Shown: positions 8,107 to 16,844 of the stretch, in pieces
How positions within the stretch are numbered: position 1 is the first letter of the stretch
Layout: each line of letters opens with the position of its first letter
NCBI GenBank assembly: GCA_008012315.1
Contig: SSEL01000050.1
Coordinates: 1 to 35,994, forward strand
From: Rhodospirillaceae bacterium
Lineage (GTDB): Bacteria; Pseudomonadota; Alphaproteobacteria; Dongiales; Dongiaceae
Reading direction: 5' to 3'
DNA length: 35,994 nt
The notes under the pieces: generated by a model
Database searches by the model: none
Seen by the model: only the letters and a program-made list of their open reading frames with translations
Told to the model about the DNA's origin: nothing
Made by a program: the position numbers and the translations under genes

Positions 8107-8508
8107 ATGCGGGCGCAGATGGAAGCCGGTAGGGATATGAGCTTGGTTGGGGCCTGGGCCGCGGTGGCGGTCACCGTATTGCTGACGGTTTACGGTCAGA
8201 TCATGATCAAAATGCGGGTACTGCATGCCGGCGCCATGGGTAGCGATCTTGGCGACAAGGTGGTCTTTTTGGCGAGGATGCTGCTCGATCCCTGGATCCT
8301 GAGCGGTCTTTTGGGTGCCTTTCTTGCCGGTTTTTCCTGGATGGCGGCCATGACGCGCCTGCCGTTGAGCGTGGCCTATCCCTTTACCAGCCTCGCCTTT
8401 ATCCTGATTGTCGTCCTCAGCGCGGTTTTCCTGCATGAGACGATCAAGCCGATGCAGCTTGGCGGCATCGGCCTTGTCATTTTCGGCTTGATCATTATTG
8501 CACGCTGA
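8107..8508 (+). CDS. EamA/SMR-type small membrane transporter
   Basis: Integral membrane protein, ~133 residues, with four predicted helices, like one half of an EamA/DMT transporter or the SMR/ArnE-ArnF group. Visible features are the N-terminal helix VAVTVLLTVYGQIMIKM, the helix around FSWMAAMTRLPLSVAYPFTSL (a typical EamA/SMR stretch) and the C-terminal helix LGGIGLVIFGLIIIAR. The start is uncertain: ATG 8107 with GGGGAG close upstream, or ATG 8137 (TATGAGCTTGG), which gives an SMR-like N terminus. It ends 34 bases before rmlB on the same strand, so a role as a flippase subunit for lipid-linked sugar, as for ArnE/ArnF, is a reasonable inference from context, not proven. Confidence 0.82.
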   Translation: MRAQMEAGRDMSLVGAWAAVAVTVLLTVYGQIMIKMRVLHAGAMGSDLGDKVVFLARMLLDPWILSGLLGAFLAGFSWMAAMTRLPLSVAYPFTSLAFILIVVLSAVFLHETIKPMQLGGIGLVIFGLIIIAR

Positions 8509-8542
8509 GCTGCTAGCGGACGTTAAGGGGAGGGGCGATCCA

Positions 8543-9661
8543 GTGACGGCAGATCATCAACTTCATCACGAGCGCATTCTTGTCACCGGTGGCTGCGGCT
8601 TCATCGGCTCCGCGCTTGTCCGCCGCCTCGTCGGTGCGGATGGGCGATGCGTCGCGAATATCGACAAGCTCACTTATGCGGGCGATATCGCCAATGTCGC
8701 CGCGATTGCCGCCCATAAGAATTATGTTTTTCATCAGGTCGATATCAACGACCTGGCCGCGGTGGCCACGGTTTTTGAGCCATTCCGGCCGGATGGCGTG
8801 ATTCACCTGGCGGCCGAATCCCATGTCGACCGTTCGATCGATGCGCCCGAGACATTCGTCCGGACGAACGTTCTTGGCACCTTCAATATGCTGCATGCGG
8901 CGCATGCTTATTGGCGGAACTTGCCGGCGGCGGAGGCCGCGCGGTTCCGCTTTCTGCATGTGTCGACGGATGAAGTCTACGGCACGCTCGGCGCGACCGG
9001 ATCGTTCAGCGAGGAAACGCCGTACCGGCCGAACTCACCTTATTCCGCCAGCAAGGCGGCATCCGATCACCTTGCACGTGCCTGGCATGCGACCTACGGC
9101 CTGCCCGTCATTGTCACCAATTGCTCGAACAATTACGGCCCCCATCAGTTTCCGGAAAAGCTGATCCCGACGATGATCATCGCCGCGCTGGAGGGGGCGG
9201 ACCTGCCCGTCTACGGGGCTGGCGAAAATGTACGCGACTGGCTGTTCGTCGAGGATCATGCCGATGCCCTGTGCTGTGCCCTCAGTCGCGGATTGCCGGG
9301 TGAGACCTATAATATCGGCGGCCGGGCGGAGCGGCGGAACATCGACCTCGTGCGCGACATCTGTGCGCTGCTGGATGGCGCGCTGACGGACTCGCCGCAT
9401 CGGCCGCATGAAAACCTCATCCGTTTCGTTGCCGACCGGCCGGGCCATGATCTGCGCTATGCGATCGACGATACGAAAATGCGTACTCAATTGGGGTGGC
9501 AGCCGAGTCGCACGCTCGCCAGCGGTTTGCAGCAGACGGTCGCCTGGTATCTGGAAAACCGCGATTGGTGGATGCGTCATCGCGATCAGCGATATGACGG
9601 CGGCCGGTTGGGGCTGAACCACCTCTCTCATGACCGGAAGGATCGGCGGCATGCCGGATAA
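8543..9661 (+). CDS. rmlB: dTDP-glucose 4,6-dehydratase
   Basis: Extended SDR enzyme, 372 residues, converting dTDP-glucose to dTDP-4-keto-6-deoxyglucose in the cytoplasm. The NAD-binding GGCGFIG motif is at 16-22. The dehydratase triad region TDEVYG (142-147) provides the Asp-Glu pair, and YSASK (167-171) gives the catalytic Tyr and Lys. SHVDRSI and [17 protein letters not shown] are diagnostic for RmlB. The GTG start at 8543 is chosen because AAGGGGAGGGG lies just upstream (8525-8535); the open frame further upstream overlaps the previous gene. It overlaps rmlA by 11 bases. Its product would feed WecE (15.5-16.7 kb). Confidence 0.96.
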   Translation: MTADHQLHHERILVTGGCGFIGSALVRRLVGADGRCVANIDKLTYAGDIANVAAIAAHKNYVFHQVDINDLAAVATVFEPFRPDGVIHLAAESHVDRSIDAPETFVRTNVLGTFNMLHAAHAYWRNLPAAEAARFRFLHVSTDEVYGTLGATGSFSEETPYRPNSPYSASKAASDHLARAWHATYGLPVIVTNCSNNYGPHQFPEKLIPTMIIAALEGADLPVYGAGENVRDWLFVEDHADALCCALSRGLPGETYNIGGRAERRNIDLVRDICALLDGALTDSPHRPHENLIRFVADRPGHDLRYAIDDTKMRTQLGWQPSRTLASGLQQTVAWYLENRDWWMRHRDQRYDGGRLGLNHLSHDRKDRRHAG

Positions 9662-10532
9662 TAAGAAAGGCTGGAAGGGCATCATCCTCGCCGGCGGCAG
9701 CGGCACGCGGCTCTATCCGTTGACGGTCGCGGTGAATAAGCAACTGCTGCCGGTCTACGACAAGCCGATGATCTATTACCCGCTGACCACGCTGATGTTA
9801 GCAGGCATTCGCGAATTCGTCCTCATTTCCAGCCCACAGGCCTTGCCGCAATTCCAATCCTCCCTTGGGGATGGTAGCCAGTGGGGGATCAAGATCGATT
9901 ACGCGGCGCAGCCTTCTCCCGACGGCATCGCCCAGGCCTTCGTCATTGCCGAGGACTATATCGCCGGACATCCGACCGCGCTTATTCTGGGGGATAACCT
10001 ATTTTATGGCACTGGTCTGTCGGCGCAGTTTCAGCGCGCCATCAATCGCCGGGACGGCGCGACGATTTTTGCCTATCCGGTCCAGCAGCCGGAGGCGTTC
10101 GGCATTATAACGCTCGACTCTGAAGGACGGGTTTCGTCAATTGAGGAAAAGCCGAAGACGCCGAAAAGCAATCTCGCCGTGCCCGGCTTGTACTTCTATG
10201 ATGAAGACGTCCTGCCGATCGCCCGCGACCTTAAACCGTCACCGCGCGGCGAACTCGAAATCACCGATATCAACCGCATCTACATGGCACGCGGCAAGCT
10301 GCGGGCGGAGATGCTCGGTCGCGGCAGCGCCTGGCTGGACGGCGGCACACCACAGACGCTGTTCGACGCGAGCCAGTTCGTGATGGTCATGGAACAACGC
10401 ACCGGCCTGAAAATCGCCTGCCCGGAAGAGGTCGCTTATCGGATGGGATTCATAGATGGGGAGCAGCTGCGGAAAGTCATCGGCCAGCTGCGACCAGGTG
10501 AATATAAAGATTATCTTACCTATTTAGGGTAG
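9651..10532 (+). CDS. rmlA: glucose-1-phosphate thymidylyltransferase
   Basis: Nucleotidyltransferase, 293 residues, making dTDP-glucose from glucose-1-phosphate and dTTP, the first step of dTDP-sugar synthesis. The signature [11 protein letters not shown] is at 15-25, followed by [37 protein letters not shown] and the WLDGGTP motif complete the family pattern, and the length is usual for RmlA. The ATG at 9651 is preferred over one at 9630 (MTGRIGG) because homology begins just after it and GGAAGGATCGG precedes it. It overlaps the end of rmlB and is followed after 36 bases by the acyltransferase gene, so these form one operon. Confidence 0.96.
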   Translation: MPDNKKGWKGIILAGGSGTRLYPLTVAVNKQLLPVYDKPMIYYPLTTLMLAGIREFVLISSPQALPQFQSSLGDGSQWGIKIDYAAQPSPDGIAQAFVIAEDYIAGHPTALILGDNLFYGTGLSAQFQRAINRRDGATIFAYPVQQPEAFGIITLDSEGRVSSIEEKPKTPKSNLAVPGLYFYDEDVLPIARDLKPSPRGELEITDINRIYMARGKLRAEMLGRGSAWLDGGTPQTLFDASQFVMVMEQRTGLKIACPEEVAYRMGFIDGEQLRKVIGQLRPGEYKDYLTYLG

Positions 10533-10568
10533 GGTGAAGACTGAAGGCTTTTTTGGAAAGAAATTGTC

Positions 10569-11231
10569 ATGAGCAAGCTCATTCTCTTCGGCACCGGTCA
10601 AATTGCGGAGCTTGCCTCATTCTATTTTGAACATGACACAGATCATGACGTCGTTGCGTTTACCGTGGATGGTCAATTTGCCAAGGAACCAAACTTTCAA
10701 GGCAAGCCGGTGATCGCGTTCGAAGAGATCGAAAAAAGCTATGATCCCGACAAATATGCGATGTTCGTTGCTGTCAGCTATAGCGGGCTGAACAGGGTCC
10801 GCACCGAAAAAGTGGAGGCGGCCAAGGCAAAAGGTTACCGGCTGGCGACTTACGTAAGTTCGCGTGCCACAATATTTGCCGGTTTCGAGCCGAAGGAAAA
10901 TTGTTTCATTCTGGAAGACAATACGATTCAACCCTTCGCCCAGATCGGGCGGAATGTGACGTTATGGAGCGGCAATCACATTGGGCATCACTCGGTCATC
11001 GAGGATAATTGCTTTATCGCATCGCATGTGGTCATTTCTGGCGGCGTTCGCATTGGCGACAGTTCCTTTATCGGTGTCAACGCGACCTTCCGCGATCACG
11101 TGAGTATCGGCCGCAAATGCGTCATCGGCGCAGGTGCCCTCGTTCTCGGCAACCTTGACGACGAATCCGTCGTTGCCGCGCGGGCGGATGAGAAAGCCAG
11201 CATACCAAGCTCGCGGCTCCGCAGTATATAA
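10569..11231 (+). CDS. hexapeptide-repeat sugar O/N-acyltransferase (PglD/NeuD/VioB-like)
   Basis: 220 residues. The N-terminal ~100 residues form a Rossmann-like sugar-nucleotide-binding lobe starting LILFGTGQIAELASFYF. The C-terminal half is a left-handed beta-helix of hexapeptide repeats (about 115-205: IGRNVTLWSGNHIGHHSVIEDN and ISGGVRIGDSSFIGVNA). The HIGHHSVIEDN segment resembles the catalytic His region of PglD. Such enzymes transfer acetyl (or formyl-like acyl) groups from CoA to amino- or hydroxy-sugars. With rmlAB and wecE nearby, N-acylation of a dTDP-4-amino-4,6-dideoxyhexose is the likeliest job (inference). The start ATG 10569 has GGAAAG upstream. The gene has lower GC than rmlA. 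Confidence 0.82.
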   Translation: MSKLILFGTGQIAELASFYFEHDTDHDVVAFTVDGQFAKEPNFQGKPVIAFEEIEKSYDPDKYAMFVAVSYSGLNRVRTEKVEAAKAKGYRLATYVSSRATIFAGFEPKENCFILEDNTIQPFAQIGRNVTLWSGNHIGHHSVIEDNCFIASHVVISGGVRIGDSSFIGVNATFRDHVSIGRKCVIGAGALVLGNLDDESVVAARADEKASIPSSRLRSI

Positions 11232-11263
11232 GCACACGCAGTAACCTAGTCAGGATAAATCGT

Positions 11264-12169
11264 ATGCCATGGCGCCGTCTCGGCTTAATCTTCTGTCCGG
11301 ACCGATTGCAATCCTGGATGATGAGTCATGCGTCGCTGCCGGTGCCGATCCATCTCGATAGTGATCTCTTCCGTGTTTTTTTCAGCACACGAGACGGCGA
11401 TGCCCGCTCTTCGATCGGTTATGTCGATATAGATCTCAGATATCCGACGAGTGTGCAAAATGTCAGCACGACGCCGGTCCTGTCACCGGGGACACCGGGC
11501 ATGTATGACGATAGCGGTCTTGGCCTGGGTTCCGTGGTTCGGTCGGGGTCGAGCTATCGCATGTACTACATGGGATGGAATCTGGGCGTCCTCGCGCCGT
11601 GGCGGAATAGCATTGGAATGGCGGTTGGAGATCCTGCAAAACCTGCCTTCGAGCGCTTTGCCCAGGGGCCAATTCTCGATCGCTCCCCTGAGGACCCTTT
11701 CACGCTCTCCTATCCATGGGTGATGCGCAGCGGTGAGGGGGATTGGCATATGTGGTACGGGTCAAATACTGCCTGGGGTGGCGATAAAAGCGATATGCAT
11801 CATGTCATCAAGCACGCGACATCTCGCGATGGCATCAAATGGCAATGCAGTCGGGAAGCTGCAATCGGCTTCAAGGATGCGGCGGAATATGCGCTGGCGC
11901 GACCGACGGTTATCCGAGATGGTGGCACATATCGAATGTGGTTCGCTTGCCGTGGCGAGCGGTATCGGCTGGGTTATGCCGAGTCGCCCGACGGCGTAAC
12001 CTGGCGACGGCAAGATGACAAAGCCGGCCTCGATCCGGCGAGCGACGGCTGGGATAGCGAAATGCTATGCTATCCCTGCGTATTCTCCCATGCCGGAAAA
12101 TTATACATCGCGTACAACGGCAACGGTTACGGTAGAAGCGGGTTCGGACTGGCCATCCATGAGCCCTAG
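11264..12169 (+). CDS. five-bladed beta-propeller, GH43-like protein of unknown function
   Basis: 301 residues, no signal peptide or membrane helix. Repeated motifs of the GH43/GH68-type propeller are visible: RMYYMGWN, WHMWYGSN, YRMWFACRG and LYIAYNGNGYG at roughly 60-70-residue spacing, each preceded by a D- or G-rich turn. Proteins of this type are common in O-antigen and capsule clusters, but their substrates are mostly unassigned. The lack of a signal peptide suggests a cytoplasmic role. It is the last gene of the plus-strand arm, 33 bases after the acyltransferase, and converges on the methyltransferase gene. AGGA lies 9 bases before ATG 11264. Confidence 0.72.
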   Translation: MPWRRLGLIFCPDRLQSWMMSHASLPVPIHLDSDLFRVFFSTRDGDARSSIGYVDIDLRYPTSVQNVSTTPVLSPGTPGMYDDSGLGLGSVVRSGSSYRMYYMGWNLGVLAPWRNSIGMAVGDPAKPAFERFAQGPILDRSPEDPFTLSYPWVMRSGEGDWHMWYGSNTAWGGDKSDMHHVIKHATSRDGIKWQCSREAAIGFKDAAEYALARPTVIRDGGTYRMWFACRGERYRLGYAESPDGVTWRRQDDKAGLDPASDGWDSEMLCYPCVFSHAGKLYIAYNGNGYGRSGFGLAIHEP

Positions 12170-12219
12170 CCCATAGTGGCTTACCTAATGAAAGGCCCCT
12201 TGGTGGAAGGACAGTTTAT

Positions 12220-12855
12220 TCATTCCTTTCGGATCACCAGCGTGAATTCATAGAGTTGCGTGTCTTGAAGCAGCGCTATGTGTCTACCGTAGCGGCTCGC
12301 GCACCGCTCGAAGAGTTTGATCGGATCGGCGTAGTAAAGATCATCACGCCTAAACGCCACGTCCGAGACGGTCGATAGGATATTGAAGGCAATACCTTTC
12401 ATACAGGCGCTGAACATCACATCGATTGTGTCAAAGATATATCGCTCCCAGTCTTCCAGTTCGGCTCCGCGCCGAACATTAAAAATTCCGCTCGCGATCA
12501 AATAGTCGTTGGCGCTCTGGGGGCGACTGGCTAAGACCCATTCATGATTTCTGTCAGCGACATGCTGTTGTTTCGCCACTTCCAGCATCTGTGCTGAAAT
12601 ATCGCAGCCGATATAGCGACCTCTATAACCGTGTGCTCTTAGGAACGTTAGGAAGTGGCCATAACCACAACCCAAATCGCAGACGCTGGCTTCGAAATCG
12701 TCTCCAAGAAGATACAGAAACTGTCTATGTCGGAGAATGTGTGAACTCTCATCGCGCCAGTCGACACCTTTCGATGTTGCGCCGAATTCGCGCAATTTTC
12801 CATCATAATAGGCCGCCACAGCGTCGTGGATAGAGGAATAGTCTTTGTCATTCAT
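12220..12855 (-). CDS. class I SAM-dependent methyltransferase
   Basis: Soluble methyltransferase, 211 residues. Motif I is VCDLGCGYGHFL, followed by YIGCDISAQMLEVAK (the acidic residue that binds the ribose). The acceptor is unknown; location in a glycan cluster suggests sugar methylation, but other substrates are possible. It is the 3'-most gene of the minus-strand arm, 89 bases after the glycosyltransferase. Its end faces the propeller gene with a 50-base convergent gap in which no clear terminator was seen. Confidence 0.8.
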   Translation of the reverse strand: MNDKDYSSIHDAVAAYYDGKLREFGATSKGVDWRDESSHILRHRQFLYLLGDDFEASVCDLGCGYGHFLTFLRAHGYRGRYIGCDISAQMLEVAKQQHVADRNHEWVLASRPQSANDYLIASGIFNVRRGAELEDWERYIFDTIDVMFSACMKGIAFNILSTVSDVAFRRDDLYYADPIKLFERCASRYGRHIALLQDTQLYEFTLVIRKE

Positions 12856-12944
12856 GACACGCCCTCACTATGTGCGCTCGCAGACACCAACCCTCCGAGC
12901 ACCATTGTGGTCCTGCTCACAATCAGCCTGTCGGAATGATGCGG

Positions 12945-13907
12945 TTAAGCATCATTTGCTCCAGTTTTTTGACCTTCGCGGGGTGTTTCCTGTGATGAGT
13001 AAATGTCCCTTATGATCGTATAAGGATGTTGCTTCACTTCGGTGAAAATCCTTGCAATATAGATCCCCACTAATCCGATGAGTAGCACGAAAAGCCCACC
13101 GAACATCCATATAGAGGCTATAATTGACGTCCAACCTGCGAGAATTTGGCCTGTAACGAAATATCGCAAAATAAAAAAAGCCAGGCAGCAAAAGGACAAA
13201 AATGAGATGAAGAGGCCTAAGTAGAAAACGTAATAGAGCAGGTTGCTGGAATGGGCGGTGACGAAGTCAATGCTCATGCGCAGTTTTTTACCAAAGGTAT
13301 AACTTGTTGGCTTTACTGTCGCCTTGTCGATCGCGACCGGTATTTGCCTGTAACCTGTTTCAAACCATAACGCGGCAATGAACATCTCCCGATCGCGATG
13401 TTGCAGTAGGCTTTTCACATATCTGCGGCTCATTATCCTGACGGTGACCACATTCTTCGGAAGATCGATGTGACAGACTTTCTTGACGAGCCAGTAGAAG
13501 AAGGAACCTGAGAGGCGTTCTAAGTAGCCACCGCGGCGAGCGCGCTGAACACCATAAACGACATCACAGGTATTGTCCGAAAAGTGCTGGTGGAACAGGC
13601 GCAGCAATTCAGGCTGTTCCTCCAAATCGCTATCTATCAAAAAAATAAGCTCGCCATTGGCATAGGCTAAGCCAGTCATCATTGCTTTATGATGGCCGAA
13701 GTTACGCGAAAGATCGACAATGACCACTCGTGAATCACGTTCGTGTAGTCTCACGGTCATTTCCAGGCTATCGTCCGGCGAACCGTCATTCACGAAGATG
13801 ATCTCAAATTCATCTGTAATCTGTTCGGCGGCCGCGACGATACGCCTATAAAATTCTTCAATGTAAGGTGCGGAACAGTAAAGCGTCGTGACGATGGATA
13901 ATTTCAT
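12945..13907 (-). CDS. GT2 glycosyltransferase, GtrB/ArnC/DPM1-like
   Basis: Membrane-anchored GT-A glycosyltransferase, 320 residues. The N-terminal catalytic domain has the KLSIVTTLY start, ND-G (40-42), SRNFGHHKA (67-75) and the metal-binding DSDLEEQPE (92-100). Two C-terminal transmembrane segments follow at about 224-250 and 262-290. Enzymes with this layout transfer a sugar to undecaprenyl or dolichyl phosphate. Start: the ATG at 13907 is taken rather than a longer frame to 14045, which would overlap WbqC deeply; the ATGA overlap at 13904-13907 implies translational coupling. Base composition is visibly AT-richer than the flanking housekeeping genes. Confidence 0.85.
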   Translation of the reverse strand: MKLSIVTTLYCSAPYIEEFYRRIVAAAEQITDEFEIIFVNDGSPDDSLEMTVRLHERDSRVVIVDLSRNFGHHKAMMTGLAYANGELIFLIDSDLEEQPELLRLFHQHFSDNTCDVVYGVQRARRGGYLERLSGSFFYWLVKKVCHIDLPKNVVTVRIMSRRYVKSLLQHRDREMFIAALWFETGYRQIPVAIDKATVKPTSYTFGKKLRMSIDFVTAHSSNLLYYVFYLGLFISFLSFCCLAFFILRYFVTGQILAGWTSIIASIWMFGGLFVLLIGLVGIYIARIFTEVKQHPYTIIRDIYSSQETPREGQKTGANDA

Positions 13908-14662
13908 GTGATGGCGGCTCGTATATGATGCATGTACGATGAGGCCGATTGGCCCATATTCAGAAGAAGGTCGACTATCGACACACGGTGATCGAATGCC
14001 CCCCAAAGTTGAGGATATTCTGGATAGCCTGAATAATCCGCCCAACCAACGTCAATGCCATGTTTGTTGAAAAGCGACACGTTCAGATAATCTCTTGCTG
14101 CAGGCCCGCTAATATAATCCGTGGCATTGGTTGCGCGGCATAGTTCCAGCAAGCGCTCAGTCGAGTCCATCTGCTGCATCGCTGCCTTGTCCAAAATGTC
14201 CGTGCAGCGGCGAATCGGCGTTTCAATAAATAACCTCGCGCAAATCGAACGTATAAGCTGTTCATTGACGTGCGCAAGCAAAGGCTCCTCGCCAGCCTTG
14301 GAAAGGCTTTCGAAGAGCCATGGCGAAATGTCCTTGAAGTAAGCTGCTCGCTTATAATTCATCTGGATCGTGCGAATGTGCGCATCTACCCAGCCAATTT
14401 CGGCGATACGTGTCTCATCAATCGCCTGATGATATCGCCCTTTTACTTCTACAGGAATGGTGAGCCATAACGGCCCATTCGGTGTTTTGATAATATTTCT
14501 GTTTCGCCAATCTCGACGTGTAAATTGAACGCTGTCCAGCAGGATTAGTTCGTCTGCCAAAGCAATTAGGTCGAAATAGCCTTTCCAAGGAATATAATTA
14601 GATTGTGTAATCATAACGCGCTTGGTTGCTTTGCTGACGGGCTTTTCAATCACAATCATCAC
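13904..14662 (-). CDS. WbqC family protein
   Basis: 252 residues of the WbqC family, found in O-antigen and capsule clusters with no settled enzyme activity. The N-terminal hallmark is VMITQSNYIPWKGYFDLIAL, then LLDSVQFTRRDWRNRN and WLTIPV. It overlaps the glycosyltransferase by 4 bases and, at GTG 14662 (or ATG 14659), the zinc-ribbon methyltransferase by up to 4 bases, so the three genes are co-translated. Starts are ambiguous by one codon. Confidence 0.86.
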   Translation of the reverse strand: MMIVIEKPVSKATKRVMITQSNYIPWKGYFDLIALADELILLDSVQFTRRDWRNRNIIKTPNGPLWLTIPVEVKGRYHQAIDETRIAEIGWVDAHIRTIQMNYKRAAYFKDISPWLFESLSKAGEEPLLAHVNEQLIRSICARLFIETPIRRCTDILDKAAMQQMDSTERLLELCRATNATDYISGPAARDYLNVSLFNKHGIDVGWADYSGYPEYPQLWGAFDHRVSIVDLLLNMGQSASSYMHHIRAAIT

Positions 14663-15528
14663 CTGCGTCTCGCCAGAACTAGCCGGCTACCACCAGTTGG
14701 AAGTGACAGGCCGAGGCGAATAGAGAGTCTATCGACTTCCATCGGAATCTCCAGCATCCGATCAAGCCAGGCAGGAAGAGAAAATTCCGCGTCTGCGTCG
14801 TAATCGTCTCGACGTCCTTGCGTGAGGCGCTGCAAGACTAAAAGGGGAAGCAGCGTGCTGACAAACGATGTATCGCGCACGATATCAAACCCAGCTTGGC
14901 GGACTTTTCGTGACAACTCACCGATGCGATAGCGTCTCTTATGAAAGGCTATCTCATCGCTTTGACTCCAAAGGAACGGATGTTGCGGCACGGTCAGCAG
15001 CAGCCCTCCTCCCGGCCTTAGGGCCCGATGCATTTCCAGAAGGACTTGCTCGTCGTCATCGATATGTTCCAGCACGTCACAGGCAGCGATTAAATCGAAT
15101 TCATCCGTGAAAGGGATCGCCGTGGCATCCATCTGGAAGAGTTCGGCGCGGCCCTCCAGACGCTGCGCTGCGTAGTCGAGGCCATTCGCGTATATCTCGC
15201 TGCCCACGATCCGGGCATGCGGGAGCGCCTGTGCCAATGCGGATAGAACGTAACCCGTGCCACAGCCAATCTCCAGGAGCGCCTTCGTCTGGGGAAAATA
15301 ATGCCGCACCATATCCGTCAACAGACGGTTTCGCGCCCTGAACCAAAAACTGCGATGCTGCATCTGATCCAGCGTATGATGCGCATCCGGCGCCATGCCA
15401 TCATTCTCGAGCGCGAGTTCCGGCGCGAAGGCCAACACGCCACCGATGGCGTGAGGCGCGCCACCACATTGCGGGCAACCCCAGTTGGATCCCGAAAACT
15501 CAGCCAAACAGGTAAGACAGCGTTTCAT
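14659..15528 (-). CDS. class I methyltransferase with N-terminal zinc ribbon
   Basis: 289 residues. A small N-terminal zinc-ribbon-like module has C4-x2-C7 and C18-x2-C21 (CLTC...CPQC). The methyltransferase core has motif I LLEIGCGTGYV, then AACDVLEHIDDDEQVLLEM and LRPGGGLLLTVPQ, typical of class I enzymes with a Methyltransf_11/23-type fold. A C-terminal hydrophobic stretch (VSTLLPLLVLQRL) may be a membrane-associating helix. Substrate is unknown; the neighbours imply glycan or a lipid-linked intermediate. It starts 15 bases after the wecE stop. Confidence 0.84.
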   Translation of the reverse strand: MKRCLTCLAEFSGSNWGCPQCGGAPHAIGGVLAFAPELALENDGMAPDAHHTLDQMQHRSFWFRARNRLLTDMVRHYFPQTKALLEIGCGTGYVLSALAQALPHARIVGSEIYANGLDYAAQRLEGRAELFQMDATAIPFTDEFDLIAACDVLEHIDDDEQVLLEMHRALRPGGGLLLTVPQHPFLWSQSDEIAFHKRRYRIGELSRKVRQAGFDIVRDTSFVSTLLPLLVLQRLTQGRRDDYDADAEFSLPAWLDRMLEIPMEVDRLSIRLGLSLPTGGSRLVLARRR

Positions 15529-15543
15529 TCGCTCGATCTGCGG

Positions 15544-16692
15544 TTACGCTCTTTTCGAGCGCTTGTCAGAAAGTTGTGTCGTCACGGCTTCTGCAACGCG
15601 GCCGATTTCTCCGTCGGCGATGGCGGCATGGAGCGGTAGCCGGACCAGGCAAGAACCGACATGGTCGGTAATCTTCATGCTCCCTGCCACGCGGCCGTAG
15701 CGGCGCCCGGCCGGTGCCGAGTGAAGGGGAATATAATGTGTCGTGACGCCGATGCCTTGGTTGCGAAGGTCACGCAACAGGCCCTGGGTGATCTCCACAT
15801 CCGGCAGGACAATGTAATAGATATGGCCGTTATGCCGACAATCGGCGGGTACGCTGGGCCGTCGCAACAACCCTTGCTCCTCCAGCGGCGCAAGGGCTTC
15901 ATGATAATGCTGCCAGGCAAGGCGACGTTTGGCGACGATCGCCTCGGCTTCTTCCAACTGGGCCAGGAGGACGGCCGCGATCAGGTCGCTGGGCAGATAG
16001 GATGACCCGATATCGAGCCATTCATATTTGGCAACTTCGCGGCGCAGGAACTGCGTGCGATTGGTTCCTTTCTCGCGAATGATATGTGCCCGCTCTATCA
16101 GGGCTTCGTCGTTGATCAGAAGAGCGCCGCCTTCACCAGAAACGATATTTTTCGTTTCATGGAAACTCAGCGCCCCGGTTGACCCCAAACGCCCCAAGGA
16201 CCGTCCTTTGTAGGTGCAAAGATAGGCCTGGGCCGCATCCTCAATCACCGTCAGGCCGTGTCTGGTCGCGAAGGCAAGGATGGAGTCCATATCGCAGCCA
16301 ATGCCGGCGTAATGAACGGCGGCGATGGCTTTCGTCCGCGGCGTGAGCGCCTGTTCCAAAAGCCTTTCGTCAAGATTGAGCGTATCCGGCCGGATGTCGA
16401 CAAATACCGGTCGCGCACCGCGCAGGACGAAAGCATTGGCCGTCGAGACGAATGTGTAGGACGGCATAATGACTTCGTCGCCTGGTCCCACATTTGCCAG
16501 GATGGCCGCCATCTCGAGCGCCGCGGTACAGGAATGCGTCAACAGCACCGTGCATTGATAATGACGTTCCAGCCAGCTATGGTATTGCTGTGAGAACGGG
16601 CCGTCACCGGCGAGATGCAGGCTCTCAAGGCTGCGACGAAGATTGTCGAGCTCCTTGCCGACGAGGAACGGTTTGTTGAAACTGATCGCCAT
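15544..16692 (-). CDS. wecE: dTDP-4-amino-4,6-dideoxygalactose transaminase
   Basis: PLP-dependent fold-type I sugar aminotransferase, 382 residues, converting dTDP-4-keto-6-deoxyglucose (RmlB product) to dTDP-4-amino-4,6-dideoxygalactose with glutamate as donor. EDAAQA (151-156) and the catalytic lysine K181 in SFHETKN are clear. IIREKGTNRTQFLRREV and WLDIGSSYLPSDLIAA closely match the E. coli WecE (RffA) pattern, more so than ArnB or PseC/DegT relatives. In E. coli the product is used, after acetylation by WecD, for enterobacterial common antigen; no WecD is seen here, so the hexapeptide enzyme at 10.6 kb may replace it. It starts 152 bases after the membrane protein gene. Confidence 0.9.
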   Translation of the reverse strand: MAISFNKPFLVGKELDNLRRSLESLHLAGDGPFSQQYHSWLERHYQCTVLLTHSCTAALEMAAILANVGPGDEVIMPSYTFVSTANAFVLRGARPVFVDIRPDTLNLDERLLEQALTPRTKAIAAVHYAGIGCDMDSILAFATRHGLTVIEDAAQAYLCTYKGRSLGRLGSTGALSFHETKNIVSGEGGALLINDEALIERAHIIREKGTNRTQFLRREVAKYEWLDIGSSYLPSDLIAAVLLAQLEEAEAIVAKRRLAWQHYHEALAPLEEQGLLRRPSVPADCRHNGHIYYIVLPDVEITQGLLRDLRNQGIGVTTHYIPLHSAPAGRRYGRVAGSMKITDHVGSCLVRLPLHAAIADGEIGRVAEAVTTQLSDKRSKRA

Positions 16693-16795
16693 GGCTGTGG
16701 CACTTACCCCGACAGTGTTCTCTGCATTTATGGTTTCGTGGCCATTATCAGAACGCAGCCAGTCTATACTGTAAACCGATCCATCCGCTACTGTG

Positions 16796-16816
16796 CCGGC
16801 CGCTCATGGCGGCCGG
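16796..16816. repeat. hairpin between membrane gene and wecE
   Basis: Perfect 8-base arms CCGGCCGC (16796-16803) and GCGGCCGG (16809-16816) flank TCATG. It lies 28 bases after the stop of the membrane protein gene (minus strand). No T-run follows, so it is a possible attenuator or RNA-end stabiliser, not a standard terminator. Confidence 0.45.
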
Positions 16817-16844
16817 GATGCAGCCATTCATGGAATACCCGGAT

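Noticed and set aside
8498..8542. Upstream ATG for rmlB at 8498
   Set aside because: It would overlap the end of the preceding gene and bypass the strong Shine-Dalgarno at 8525-8535; GTG 8543 fits the family length.
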